A stretch of DNA of 64,000 nucleotides from Sphingosinicella sp. BN140058 (GTDB lineage: Bacteria; Pseudomonadota; Alphaproteobacteria; Sphingomonadales; Sphingomonadaceae), in the NCBI RefSeq assembly GCF_004135585.1, contig NZ_CP035501.1:2861501-2925500 (forward strand), given 5' to 3'. Every line of letters starts with the position of its first letter. The stretch's first letter is position 1. Position numbers and translations under genes: made by a program. The notes beneath the pieces are model-generated. The model was given only the letters and a program-made list of their open reading frames with translations, ran no database searches and was not told the origin of the DNA. Shown piece by piece: positions 34,704-43,382 of the stretch.

Positions 34704-36524
34704 ATGACCGATCTCAGCAAGCTCCGCAATTTCTCCATCATCGCCCATATCGATCATGGCAAGTCGACCCTTGCCGATCGCCTGATCCAGCGCACCGGCG
34801 GCCTTACCGAACGCGAGATGTCGAGCCAGGTGCTCGACAATATGGACATCGAGAAGGAACGCGGCATCACGATCAAGGCGCAGACGGTGCGCCTGGACTA
34901 CAAGGCGAAGGACGGCGAGACCTATGTCCTGAACCTCATGGACACGCCGGGCCATGTCGACTTCGCCTATGAGGTCAGCCGCAGCCTCGCTGCCTGCGAA
35001 GGCGCGTTGCTGGTCGTCGACGCGGCGCAGGGTGTCGAGGCGCAGACCTTGGCCAACGTCTACCAGTCGATCGAGCATGACCACGAGATCGTGCCGGTGA
35101 TCAACAAGGTCGATTTGCCCTCGGCCGATCCCGACAAGGTCAAGAAGGAGATCGAGGACATCGTCGGCCTGCCCGCCGACGATGCGGTGCTCGCTTCGGC
35201 CAAGACCGGAATCGGCATCGACGAGGTGCTGGAGGCGATCGTCACCAGGATCCCGCCGCCCAAGGGCGATCGCGAAGCGCCGCTGAAGGCGATGCTGGTC
35301 GACAGCTGGTACGATCCGTATCTCGGCGTCGTCATCCTGATCCGGGTGATCGACGGGTCGATCCGGAAGGGCCAGAACGTCAAGTTCATGGCCGGCGGCA
35401 CCACCCATCTGGTCGACCGGGTCGGCGCGTTCCGGCCCAAGATCGAGCAACTGCCGGAGCTTGGGCCGGGCGAGATCGGCTTCATCACCGCCCAGATCAA
35501 GGACATTTCGGAAACAAGGGTCGGCGACACCATCACCGACGTGCGCCGTCCCGCCGCCGAGGCCTTGCCGGGCTTCAAGGAAGTGCAACCGGTGGTGTTC
35601 TGCGGCCTGTTCCCGGTCGACGCCGCCGAGTTCGAGAAATTGCGCGAGTCGATCTCCAAATTGAGGCTCAACGATGCCAGCTTCAGCTTCGAGATGGAGA
35701 CTTCGGCGGCGCTCGGCTTCGGCTTCCGCTGCGGCTTCCTCGGTTTGCTCCATCTCGAGATCATCCAGGAGCGGCTGACCCGCGAATATGATCTCGACCT
35801 CATCACGACCGCACCAAGCGTCGTCTACCGCATCCACCTGACCAAGGCGGCGGGCGAGGCCGAGGCGCGGACGATCGAGCTGCACAATCCCGCCGACATG
35901 CCCGATCCGAACCGGATTGCGAGCATCGAGGAGCCGTGGATCGAGGCGACGATCTACGTGCCCGACGAATATCTCGGGCCGATCCTAAAGCTCTGCCAGG
36001 ACCGTCGCGGCATCCAAAAAAATCTGACCTACGTCGCGGGCCGCGCGCAGCTCACCTACGAGCTGCCGCTCAACGAGGTCGTGTTCGATTTCTACGACCG
36101 GCTGAAATCGATCAGCCGCGGCTATGCCAGCTTCGACTATCACCAGATCGGCCACCGCGAGGGCGACCTCGTCAAGATGAGCATCCTCGTCAACAACGAG
36201 CCGGTCGACGCCTTGTCGATGATCGTCCACCGCGGCGCCGCCGAAGCGCGCGGCCGCCACATGTGCGAGCGGCTGAAGGACCTGATCCCGCGCCACCTGT
36301 TCAAGATTCCGATCCAGGCGGCGATCGGCGGCAAGGTCATCGCCCGGGAGACGATCGCAGCGCTTCGGAAGGACGTCACCGCGAAATGCTATGGCGGCGA
36401 CATCAGCCGCAAGCGCAAGCTTCTCGACAAGCAGAAGGAAGGCAAGAAGAAGATGCGCGAGTACGGCTCGGTCAGCATCCCGCAGGAAGCCTTCATCGCC
36501 GCGCTGCGCATGGGCGAGGAGTGA
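34704..36524 (+). CDS. lepA: Elongation factor 4 (LepA)
   Basis: A 606-residue translational GTPase. G1 is [14 protein letters not shown]2 region has [11 protein letters not shown]3 is DTPGHVDF, G4 is NKVDLP, and the LepA-specific C-terminal domain ends with [20 protein letters not shown]. LepA back-translocates or remodels ribosomes under stress and acts in initiation and assembly. The ATG at 34704 gives the standard length of about 600 residues. A perfect 9-bp stem-loop follows the stop. Confidence 0.98.
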   Translation: MTDLSKLRNFSIIAHIDHGKSTLADRLIQRTGGLTEREMSSQVLDNMDIEKERGITIKAQTVRLDYKAKDGETYVLNLMDTPGHVDFAYEVSRSLAACEGALLVVDAAQGVEAQTLANVYQSIEHDHEIVPVINKVDLPSADPDKVKKEIEDIVGLPADDAVLASAKTGIGIDEVLEAIVTRIPPPKGDREAPLKAMLVDSWYDPYLGVVILIRVIDGSIRKGQNVKFMAGGTTHLVDRVGAFRPKIEQLPELGPGEIGFITAQIKDISETRVGDTITDVRRPAAEALPGFKEVQPVVFCGLFPVDAAEFEKLRESISKLRLNDASFSFEMETSAALGFGFRCGFLGLLHLEIIQERLTREYDLDLITTAPSVVYRIHLTKAAGEAEARTIELHNPADMPDPNRIASIEEPWIEATIYVPDEYLGPILKLCQDRRGIQKNLTYVAGRAQLTYELPLNEVVFDFYDRLKSISRGYASFDYHQIGHREGDLVKMSILVNNEPVDALSMIVHRGAAEARGRHMCERLKDLIPRHLFKIPIQAAIGGKVIARETIAALRKDVTAKCYGGDISRKRKLLDKQKEGKKKMREYGSVSIPQEAFIAALRMGEE

Positions 36525-36526
36525 GC

Positions 36527-36547
36527 GCTCGGCACGATGTGCCGAGC
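36527..36547 (+). terminator. Stem-loop after lepA
   Basis: GCTCGGCAC pairs perfectly with GTGCCGAGC around a GAT loop, starting two bases after the stop codon. No U-tract; possibly a stabilising or weak terminating hairpin. Confidence 0.55.
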
Positions 36548-36667
36548 GGGATGGTGTTTCGGAACGATGCGGGACAGGGCGGCGGCACGGCTGAGGCGGT
36601 CGGTTCTTCAGCATTCAACAGGCGGACGGACGGGCGGCGCATCGGCGCCGCGCCGGGGAGAAGCGGA

Positions 36668-37006
36668 ATGATGGAGAGAGTCGCCTACAAGGTGCTCGAC
36701 GCCGACGAATTCGCCGGTCTGCAGCGCGGCGGCTGGCGCGGCGCGGCGATCGACCTGCAGGACGGCTTCATCCACCTCTCGGCCGCGGACCAGCTGACCG
36801 AGACGGTGGCCAAGCATTTCGCCGGCCGCACCAACCTGATCGTCGCCGCGGTGGATCTCGCCATGCTCGGCGACTCGGTGCGGTGGGAGGAATCGCGCGG
36901 CGGCGCGCTGTTCCCACACATCTACGGGGCCCTGCCGCCCGCGGCGGTGATCGCCCACACGCCGCTGTCGCGGAACGCGGACGGCGAGGTCGTCCGGCCG
37001 GGCTGA
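36668..37006 (+). CDS. DUF952 domain protein
   Basis: A 112-residue protein. Family features are AYKVLDADEF near the start, DGFIHLSAADQL near residue 42 and GALFPHIYGALPP near residue 82, the usual DUF952 arrangement with conserved H and D residues. Function unknown; the family is distantly ADP-ribosyltransferase-like in fold. GGGGAGAAG precedes the ATG pair at 36668 and 36671. The last 85 bases are overlapped antisense by an open frame that begins beside a LexA box. Confidence 0.85.
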   Translation: MMERVAYKVLDADEFAGLQRGGWRGAAIDLQDGFIHLSAADQLTETVAKHFAGRTNLIVAAVDLAMLGDSVRWEESRGGALFPHIYGALPPAAVIAHTPLSRNADGEVVRPG

Positions 37007-37045
37007 ACCGGGTTCGGCCGCGCCGCCGCGCCTGTGATGTTCGAG

Positions 37046-37068
37046 CCGTAGAACCGGGGAAATACAGG
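37046..37068 (-). repeat. 24-bp motif, copy A (intergenic)
   Basis: Minus strand CCTGTATTTCCCCGGTTCTA followed by CGG. It matches copies B-D inside the DUF5681 gene at the core CCTGTAT and the distal GGTTCT/TGTTCT. It lies about 740 bases from copy B. Confidence 0.6.
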
Positions 37069-37286
37069 TTTGCATCGGCGCTCGCCTGCCCGCGTGCCCC
37101 ATTTCCCTTGCGGGCCCACGCGCGCACTGAAAGTGCTCGATGCGCAGTGGCTGCGGCCCCGCTGCCGCGCGAAAGCGGGGCGCGCCATCAACTTTGCCAA
37201 TCCGTGACCTTCAAGAAGGGCAGGATGCCCGGAGCCGACGGAATTCGCGACGGACAGGGCAAGCATGTTCCGGCACGAACGGACGG

Positions 37287-37301
37287 GAACATAACAAGAA
37301 C
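37287..37301 (-). promoter_or_regulatory. LexA (SOS) box over a minus-strand promoter
   Basis: Minus strand GTTC-TTGTTAT-GTTC, an exact alphaproteobacterial LexA box. TTGATC and TATGTT, 17 bases apart (37316-37288), form a promoter overlapping it. Further GAAC half-sites sit at 37277 and 37303, so LexA could spread across the site. Confidence 0.65.
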
Positions 37302-37480
37302 AGAAACGATGATCAAGGTTGAGCGTGCGCGTGCTCTTTCCTTGCCATGTCTTCGGTGCTTCGGCTGGCGCGGTAGGGGAGAATAGAGCGCTGATACGAT
37401 CGTCCGCCGGTGTACGCCGTGGCCAAGGTCCGATGCTGCGTCGGAGAGAGGGGAACGTGCGGGCGTCCAGCCCGCACGTT

Positions 37481-37519
37481 CGCACCCACCCCCAGCTCTC
37501 CCTGAGTAGGGAGGGGAGT
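37481..37519. repeat. REP-like element
   Basis: CGCACCCACCCCC followed by a CTCCCTGAGTAGGGAG palindrome. Same core as 28686 and 44996. It abuts the hairpin GAACGTGCGGGC/GCCCGCACGTTC at 37453-37481. Confidence 0.65.
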
Positions 37520-37539
37520 GATGGGGGGCGATCGCCGGG

Positions 37540-38646
37540 TCAGGCGGCGTGATGCAGACGGGGTTTCAGGATTGCGCCGCGCGTGCGGTTCGGGGCGACG
37601 GCGAACGCGACGCGGCCGGCGCAGGTCGATGCCAGCAGCCGCAGCGCCGTGCGTCGGCGCGTCGCGGCGCGGGCGGCCGGGAGCACGGTCGGCGGGCTGT
37701 CGCCGATGTTGGATCGCGGGACGGGATGCTCGGCCACAGGCGCTGGCGCAGCTGCCTTGGCAGCGGTCGCGACATGTGACGCACCACCGGAAGAACAGGC
37801 TGGATACAGGCGCTCCGCAAAGCCGGAGGGCGCGATAACGGGCTCGGCCGCCCGCGTTGAGGCGCGGTGATCCCGCAGGTCGGCAGCGCCGAAAGCGCGT
37901 GAAGACGCGCTGGGCTCCTGAGCCGTATAGGACTCGGCGGATGTCATGGTGTCGATGACGCGGCTGGCCGTCGCATCGGAAGAACAGGTCGAATACAGGC
38001 TCGCGTTGTTGTCGCTGTCGTCGGCTACGTGTTCGGCCGGGCGGGCGGGGTTGCCGTGACCCGTGCGGCGCTTCCCGCTCTCGCCGCGTGTCGAACACCC
38101 GCGATTGGAGGGACCCTCGGCGCAGGATCCATCTGCTCGGCCCCCGGCCTTTTGGTCGATTTCGACCGCAACGACAGGCGAAATACAGGCGGAGGTCGGC
38201 GCGGCTGCGTTCCCGGTGGCACTTTGCCGGGAACGAGACTGGTCGGACGGCCTTGCGGCCGCCTGCAGACTCCTGGTCTGGGCGGCGAGCACGGCCATGA
38301 CTTTTTGCGCCTCGCAGGGCGTGATCTCACCGGCGCCGAGCGCGACGATCACCGCCGATCCGGCCGAGACGGCATCGCCGATCGAGGTGACTTTCGGCAG
38401 ATCAAGCTCGATCGGCGCGTCCTTGACCGGCGGCACCAGCCGGGTGAAGCAGACACGCAACGCCGGCCAGTCGCCGGCCAGCGCCCGATCGATGACCATC
38501 CGTGCGATCGCGGCGACGTCGCCTTCGTCGAGCAGATCACCGAGCATCGAGGCCTTGTTGCGCGATCCGCGCGGCCGCCCTGCGGGATTGCCGCTCTGGC
38601 CGGGAAGGAAGCGGCCGGCTTCGGTGCGGGTGGCCTGATCGTGCAT
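37540..38646 (-). CDS. DUF5681 domain protein under LexA control
   Basis: An open frame of 368 residues. The first 110 match DUF5681: AGRFLPGQSGNPAGRPRGSRNKAS at the start (shown here in two pieces, GRFLPGQSGN and PAGRPRGSRNKAS), then ALAGDWPALRVCFTRLVPP and GDAVSAGSAVIVALGAGEIT. The rest is Ala/Ser/Arg-rich, low complexity and holds three copies of a 24-bp motif in different frames, so the true protein may be shorter. AGGAG lies six bases before the ATG. A LexA box lies 65 bases upstream. DUF5681 is of unknown function and occurs in chromosomes and phage-like regions. Confidence 0.7.
   Translation of the reverse strand: MHDQATRTEAGRFLPGQSGNPAGRPRGSRNKASMLGDLLDEGDVAAIARMVIDRALAGDWPALRVCFTRLVPPVKDAPIELDLPKVTSIGDAVSAGSAVIVALGAGEITPCEAQKVMAVLAAQTRSLQAAARPSDQSRSRQSATGNAAAPTSACISPVVAVEIDQKAGGRADGSCAEGPSNRGCSTRGESGKRRTGHGNPARPAEHVADDSDNNASLYSTCSSDATASRVIDTMTSAESYTAQEPSASSRAFGAADLRDHRASTRAAEPVIAPSGFAERLYPACSSGGASHVATAAKAAAPAPVAEHPVPRSNIGDSPPTVLPAARAATRRRTALRLLASTCAGRVAFAVAPNRTRGAILKPRLHHAA
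37787..38189 (-). repeat. 24-bp motif copies B, C, D spaced 189-190 bp
   Basis: Plus-strand copies at 37787-37810, 37976-37999 and 38166-38189; consensus on the minus strand CCTGTATTCGnCCTGTTCTT then CCGn. B and C match at about 20 of 24 positions. In the DUF5681 frame B and C are read as LYPACSS and LYSTCSS while D is read one base over as ACISPVV, so the conservation is at DNA level. Confidence 0.65.
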
Positions 38647-39170
38647 GCGCGCTCTCCTGCAGAACCTGGATTGCAGCGGCTGCCGTGCTTCACGACCCGA
38701 GCCGCCGTATGTTCTCTCTTTGTTCTAGCATTTTGACTTGAATGTGCAAGCTGAAAGTTGCGAAACACGCAACGGCATGGCCGTCTGGATTAGGTGCGGC
38801 CGTTGCCCTTGGCGGACAGCATGCGGGTGAACCGGCCTTGCGGGGCTACGTCGACAGGTCCGGCAGGAGGGATGCAAGGTGTGCGCTCTCGCTGCCCACT
38901 TTCTTTTCGGCGACGTGGGCTCTGGCGCGTCCTCGGCCTGCTCCGGCGGACTCGCCCTGCCGACCGGCCGCATTAGCCGTTCGAGTGAGAAACCTGCTCG
39001 GGTCGTCTCGGTGGCGAGATCCGGCGAAGCCTTCCCGCCGACGGGCGGGCAGGCTCATGGAGCAAGATGTTTGAAACGACGTTCTCAAGCGCTCGTGCAC
39101 TGCCCGTGCAGACAGCTGGTCGTTACCTTTCCGGCTGCCGCTCTGCCATGATCTTGATCGGAGAAACTCT
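38647..39170. other. Intergenic region between DUF5681 and DUF4126
   Basis: About 520 bases. It holds the promoter and LexA box of the DUF5681 gene (38711-38756). The remaining 400 bases have open frames but no family, ribosome site or RNA feature that I can support. Confidence 0.55.
38711..38725 (-). promoter_or_regulatory. LexA (SOS) box upstream of DUF5681
   Basis: GTTC-TCTCTTT-GTTC, an exact GTTC-N7-GTTC box, 65 bases before the start codon. On the minus strand TTGCAC and TAGAAC, 16 bases apart, form a promoter whose -10 box overlaps one half-site. Confidence 0.75.
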
Positions 39171-39635
39171 GTGCTACGTTCCTTCCTCATTGGCCTGGTC
39201 GCCGGCCAGCGCGGCATGACGCCGCTGGCGGTGATCGCGACCGCCACCCGCGGCAAGGAGATTGCAGCCGAACTGCCGCTGCAGACGCTGATGCTGAACC
39301 CTGTGATCGCGGCAGGGACCGCCGCGTTCGCCGCTGCCGAAATGGCGGGCGACAAGATGAAGACCGCGCCCGACCGGACGGTGCCGATCGGGCTTGCCGT
39401 CCGCAGCGTGACCGCCGCTTATGCGGGGGCGGCGCTGGCGCCGCGTGACAAGCGTGTGCTGGGGGCCACGATCGCCGTCGGCACGGCCATCGCCTCCTCT
39501 TATGTCGGGCTTGCCGCGCGCAAATGGGGGATGCGGCGATACGGCCAGACCGCGACCGGCTTCGTCGAGGATGCGATCGTCTTCGGCAGCGGGCTGGCGA
39601 TCGCCAATCCTGCGCTGTTCGCCCGCGAGCGCTGA
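39171..39635 (+). CDS. DUF4126 family membrane protein
   Basis: A 154-residue protein rich in Ala and Gly with four hydrophobic helices. The start (GTG 39171, LRSFLIGLVAGQRGMTPLAV) and GDKMKTAPDRTVPIGLAVRSVTAAYAG match the DUF4126 family, whose function is unknown. GGAGAAA lies about six bases upstream. C-terminal GFVEDAIVFGSGLAIAN forms the last helix. It precedes an alpha/beta hydrolase by 66 bases, possibly on one transcript. Confidence 0.82.
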   Translation: MLRSFLIGLVAGQRGMTPLAVIATATRGKEIAAELPLQTLMLNPVIAAGTAAFAAAEMAGDKMKTAPDRTVPIGLAVRSVTAAYAGAALAPRDKRVLGATIAVGTAIASSYVGLAARKWGMRRYGQTATGFVEDAIVFGSGLAIANPALFARER

Positions 39636-39701
39636 CCGAGTGCGGGTTCGCCGATCAGGTGCGCGCATACGCGGATCGGCCGAAATCGGGAGGAGGGATG
39701 G

Positions 39702-40607
39702 ATGAAGACCGTCGATACCCCGACGCTGCGCATCGGCTACCAGGAGCTTGGGGAGGCGGACGGCTGGCCGGTCATCCTCTCCCACGGCTTTCCCTATGAC
39801 GTGCATGCCTATGCGGAAGTCGCGCCCATTCTGGCGGAGGCCGGCGCACGCGTGATCATGCCGTGGCTTCGGGGCTTCGGCCCGACCCGCTTCCTGTCGC
39901 CAAGGACGATGCGGAGCGGACAGCAGGCCGCGCTCGGACAGGACCTCGTCGATTTGCTCGACGCCCTGGGCATCGAGCGCGCACTGCTCGCCGGCTATGA
40001 CTGGGGCGGCCTCGCCTCCTGCGTTGCCACGGCGCTGTGGCCCGAGCGGGTGTCGGCACTTATCTCTTTGGCCAGCTACGACGTGATCGACGTCGAGCGG
40101 CTCGGCCACTGCGTCGCGCCGCATCTCGAAAGCGTGTTGTGGTATCAGCATCTGTTCCAGCGGGAGCGCGGCCGCGAGTGCCTGGAGCGGCATCGGCGGG
40201 AGCTCTGCCGCTTGCTGTGGGAACAATGGTCGCCGAGCTGGCGGTTCGACGACGCGACCTTCGCCCGCAGTGCCGACGCATTCCACACTCCGGACTTCGT
40301 CGACGTCGTCATCCATTCCTACCGCTTTGCCTTTGGCACCGAAGCCGGCGATCCTGCGCTGGAGCCGCTCGAGGCGCGATTGCGAACCAGGCCTAAGATC
40401 GTGGTGCCGGCGGTGACGCTGGACGGCGCCGAGGACCCGCTGAAGCCGGGCGGCACAGCCGATCAGGCGAACATGTTCGCCGCTTCGCACGAACATCGCA
40501 CGATCGCGGCGGGCCACAACCTGCCGCAGGAAGCGCCGGTCGCCTTTGCCGACGCGGTGCTGACCGCGCGGCGCATGGCGCAGGAGGGGTCCCGCCCGCC
40601 AGCTTGA
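39702..40607 (+). CDS. Alpha/beta hydrolase with aspartate nucleophile (dehalogenase/epoxide hydrolase type)
   Basis: A 301-residue hydrolase. The oxyanion segment is ILSHGFPYDVHAY, the nucleophile elbow is GYDWGG with D100, and the catalytic histidine is probably in IAAGHNLPQEAP near the C-terminus. An aspartate rather than serine at the elbow indicates an epoxide hydrolase or haloalkane dehalogenase-like mechanism. A cap domain of about 80 residues with several cysteines and aromatic residues follows the elbow. GGAGGGATGG precedes the ATG. Confidence 0.85.
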   Translation: MKTVDTPTLRIGYQELGEADGWPVILSHGFPYDVHAYAEVAPILAEAGARVIMPWLRGFGPTRFLSPRTMRSGQQAALGQDLVDLLDALGIERALLAGYDWGGLASCVATALWPERVSALISLASYDVIDVERLGHCVAPHLESVLWYQHLFQRERGRECLERHRRELCRLLWEQWSPSWRFDDATFARSADAFHTPDFVDVVIHSYRFAFGTEAGDPALEPLEARLRTRPKIVVPAVTLDGAEDPLKPGGTADQANMFAASHEHRTIAAGHNLPQEAPVAFADAVLTARRMAQEGSRPPA

Positions 40608-41117
40608 TCCGGGGCGTTGCCCCGACACGCCCGGCCCAGCGTGCGCCTGCCCTCCCGGTTCCCTGAAGCGCAGTCCGGAGCGGGTCGGAGCCCCTGTAAG
40701 GCTTTGTGCGTACGGTGGAATCCACAGCTAGGCGACACAGTCGCGTGCGTCGTAAAAGGCCGCCGTTCCGGAAGCTACCCCCTTGCTTCCGTCGACAGGG
40801 CCGGGGCGCTGGACACGCAGTCTCCCCAGACATCATCGCTCCGGCCCCCCTCCCTCCTTTTGCGCGGCCGCGTTTCTGCAGGCCGTTCCGGCGCTCGATG
40901 ACGACGCTTGCGGCGCAGCGTCGCGGCATGTTCGATGGTCCGGCGGCTGGACCGGGCAATGGGCCGGACAGAGAGCTTTTGATCAAGCCTCCTCCAGTTC
41001 GGTGCGAGTTTCCCTTGCGCGGTCGTGTCGGAGCCAACGACATTGCGGTTGCGAGCCGAGGAGCGAATTTGGCCGGGGCCGCCCGGCCGACCACGCCGTC
41101 GAACAAGGGAGGGCAGG
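40608..41117. other. Intergenic region between two hydrolase genes
   Basis: About 510 bases. Only Arg-rich open frames without family features are present. The last 15 bases hold GGGAGGGCAGG, the ribosome site of the lipase gene. Nothing else is recognised. Confidence 0.5.
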
Positions 41118-42227
41118 ATGACGAGCAAGGAGCGCTTGGACGCGCTGGTGGGCAGCCTGCAGGCGACGTGCGAGGCGGCGACGGCGACGAGCGTGATCGC
41201 GGCAAGCATGGTCCAGCTTTCCTACTTCGCCTATAACGAGCCGGTCGACACTATCCCGGACGATGTCGCCCACAAGGTGTCGACGCCGGTGCCTAACGCC
41301 CATTGGCGCTGCGTCTGGGGGCCGGCGATCGATGCCGACGACGGCAACCTGCTCTATGTCGCCGGCCTGTTCGCCGGCACCGCCGCCGATCCGGCCGGCG
41401 CCTCGCCGTTCGCGGTCGCGGTGGTCAGCCGCGGCACCGCCGATCCGAGCCTCGCCGGGCTGCTCGAGGACCTTTACGAGGATGCGACGCCGGTGCCGCA
41501 GGAGCGCTGGCTAAACGCTGCCGACCGATGGATCGCCAATGGCAGCGTCTCCGCCTTGTGGTCGGTGATCTCGCTGACCTCGAACGGCCAGACATTGCTC
41601 GGCTATCTCGCCAATCTGCCGCAGGTGGACGGGCACGAACCGATCATCCTCGTCACCGGCCACAGCCTCGGCGGCTGCATCGCCTCGGTGCTGGCGCCGT
41701 GGCTGGTCGCCAATCTGCCGACGTCCAAGACAGCGTGGCTGACTCCGATCACCTTCGCCGGCCCGACCGCGGGCAGCAAGGGCTTCGTCGATGCCTTGGT
41801 GAACGCCTGTCCGCTCCGGCAGATCTACGTCAATCCGCTGGACGTCGTACCCAAGGCGTGGTGGGACATCGGCGCCATCCCCGACATTTACGGGGGCTGG
41901 TATACCGATCCGGCCGTCTATGCCTGGGCTGGGGCGACCATCCTTGCCCTCGACGCGCTGGCCTACCCCTATGCGCCGGTGCCGAGTCCGATCCCGCCGC
42001 TCCCGGGTACGTTCATCAATATCCAAAATCCTATCATCGGCCTCGAATGGTTCGAGGAGGCGTATGCGCAACATAGTTGCGCAAACTACATGCTGCTGAT
42101 GGGGTTGGTGCCGCCGTACGCATTTTCGGCAGATGCGCCGAAGATGCAGCGGCTGGAGGGCGGGCAGCGGGAGGCGCTGGAGACGTTAGTTGGGGGCGGG
42201 GTGGAGGCAGTAATCGGCTCGCACTGA
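41118..42227 (+). CDS. Class 3-type lipase/esterase
   Basis: A 369-residue protein of the lipase class 3 fold. The serine elbow is VTGHSLGGCIAS with S183, followed by an aspartate in NPLDVVPKAWW and a histidine in the C-terminal AYAQHSCANYML that could complete the triad. There is no clear signal peptide, so it may be cytoplasmic or exported by an unseen route. GGGAGGGCAGG precedes the ATG. Substrate is unknown; triglycerides are the family norm. Confidence 0.82.
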   Translation: MTSKERLDALVGSLQATCEAATATSVIAASMVQLSYFAYNEPVDTIPDDVAHKVSTPVPNAHWRCVWGPAIDADDGNLLYVAGLFAGTAADPAGASPFAVAVVSRGTADPSLAGLLEDLYEDATPVPQERWLNAADRWIANGSVSALWSVISLTSNGQTLLGYLANLPQVDGHEPIILVTGHSLGGCIASVLAPWLVANLPTSKTAWLTPITFAGPTAGSKGFVDALVNACPLRQIYVNPLDVVPKAWWDIGAIPDIYGGWYTDPAVYAWAGATILALDALAYPYAPVPSPIPPLPGTFINIQNPIIGLEWFEEAYAQHSCANYMLLMGLVPPYAFSADAPKMQRLEGGQREALETLVGGGVEAVIGSH

Positions 42228-42284
42228 GGCGCGCCGATTCGGGGGGAAAGTTCCGCCTTGTGTCCCCTGGAACATCGGGCCGCG

Positions 42285-43382
42285 CTACCTCCGTGCCTGC
42301 ACTTGTGCCGGCCCGGGCCACGTGCTCACCACTTGCCCTCGCGTTTCCAACCACCCCACCACCGCTCTAGTGAGCGCAATCCTCTTGTCCGCAAAGGCAT
42401 GGTCGCTGTCGAGCTCGACGGCCGTGACGTCTGCGCCGGGGCGGCGGCGAAGGGTGTCGGCAAAAGCCTTGTTCTCGGCGGCGCCACCATGCCGCGCGTA
42501 GACGCTGAGCATCGGCGACGTTGACAGCCGCGGGGCGAGCGCGGCCAGCTGCCATTGCGCGCCGCGTCGGGCGAGTTCGTCGGCGAGGTCGGCAGCGGTG
42601 ATCGGGCCGAGGCTGTGGCCGATGTCGTCGAAGCCGGCGATGAACTCGGCGCGTGCGGCTGCGGCATCGCCGACGCGCAAAGCGGCGGTGCTCGGGCCGA
42701 TGTCCCAGGCGTCGAGCAGGATCAGGCCGGCGAGCGGGCCCGCGGCGTCCGCGAAGCCGGGGCGGGCGCTGCGGTTGCCAGCTACGGCGTCGTTGGCGGC
42801 GGTCCAGGCGGCCGCGAAGCCGCCCATCGAGTGGCCGGCGACGACCAGGCGAGTGGGATCGACCTGGTAGCGGCGGGCCGTTTCCGGCGTGCGCAGGAAG
42901 GCGAGGGCGACTTGCGTGTCCTCGAGCGCGTGCTGGATCGAGAAGGTGCCTTCGCTGCCCCAGGCGCCGCGATAGGTGAAAGTGAGCACGTTCCAGCCGG
43001 CGCGGCGGACTGCCTGGGCGAGATCGAGATTGCGCTCGTTGCCGGGTAGACCGTGGAGGAGAAGCAGCGTCGGCTTCGGGCCGGCGCCGCCTGCCAGCAG
43101 GAACAGAGCGTTCATCTCGTAGCCGTGCGAGGAGATGAGCAATTGGCGGTTGGCGGCGGGATGGCCGGGGTCGCGCGGCGGATCAGCGATAGCGGCGTCG
43201 GCTACGGGGAGAACTGTGCCTGGCCGCGGCGGCGTGGCCGGGCTGCCGCCGGTCAGCAGCGGGGCGCCGCGCTCGAAATCGATGACGTAGGGCAGGCTCG
43301 GGATCACGGGGCGGGACGCCGGTGCGGCGCCGGTCAGCGCGCCGATCATGAGCGTTGCGGCGATGGTGCGAATTTTCATCAT
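42285..43382 (-). CDS. Secreted alpha/beta hydrolase (serine type)
   Basis: A 365-residue protein with a short signal peptide (TIAATLMIGALTGAAPA). The lid and elbow are seen in LLLLHGLPGNERNLDLAQAV, then VVAGHSMGGFAAAW with S185, an aspartate in the segment GLILLDAWDIG or later, and a histidine in ELDSDHAFADKR near the end. It resembles prolyl-oligopeptidase-like or dienelactone-type hydrolases. ATG 43382 follows GGGGGGGAC; a second ATG follows directly. Substrate unknown. Confidence 0.82.
   Translation of the reverse strand: MMKIRTIAATLMIGALTGAAPASRPVIPSLPYVIDFERGAPLLTGGSPATPPRPGTVLPVADAAIADPPRDPGHPAANRQLLISSHGYEMNALFLLAGGAGPKPTLLLLHGLPGNERNLDLAQAVRRAGWNVLTFTYRGAWGSEGTFSIQHALEDTQVALAFLRTPETARRYQVDPTRLVVAGHSMGGFAAAWTAANDAVAGNRSARPGFADAAGPLAGLILLDAWDIGPSTAALRVGDAAAARAEFIAGFDDIGHSLGPITAADLADELARRGAQWQLAALAPRLSTSPMLSVYARHGGAAENKAFADTLRRRPGADVTAVELDSDHAFADKRIALTRAVVGWLETRGQVVSTWPGPAQVQARR

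Larger units (their letters stand above)
37007..37539. other. Intergenic region with LexA box, promoter and palindromes
   Basis: About 530 bases with no convincing protein gene. It contains one copy of the 24-bp motif (37046-37068), a GTTC-N7-GTTC LexA box (37287-37301), a minus-strand promoter across it, a perfect 12-bp hairpin at 37453-37481 (GAACGTGCGGGC and its complement) and a REP element at 37481-37519. A minus-strand open frame, 36922-37266, starts 20 bases past the box and could be a SOS-induced small protein or a non-coding transcript. Confidence 0.55.

Noticed and set aside
34348..34707. 119-residue open frame with a hydrophobic start before lepA
   Set aside because: Ribosome site is fair, but the remainder is Arg-rich without family features and it runs into lepA.
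37787..38189. CRISPR-like repeats
   Set aside because: Units are 24 bp but imperfect, spacers are about 165 bp, and there are no cas genes.
38879..39151. 90-residue plus-strand frame upstream of DUF4126
   Set aside because: No ribosome site and no family resemblance; probably chance.
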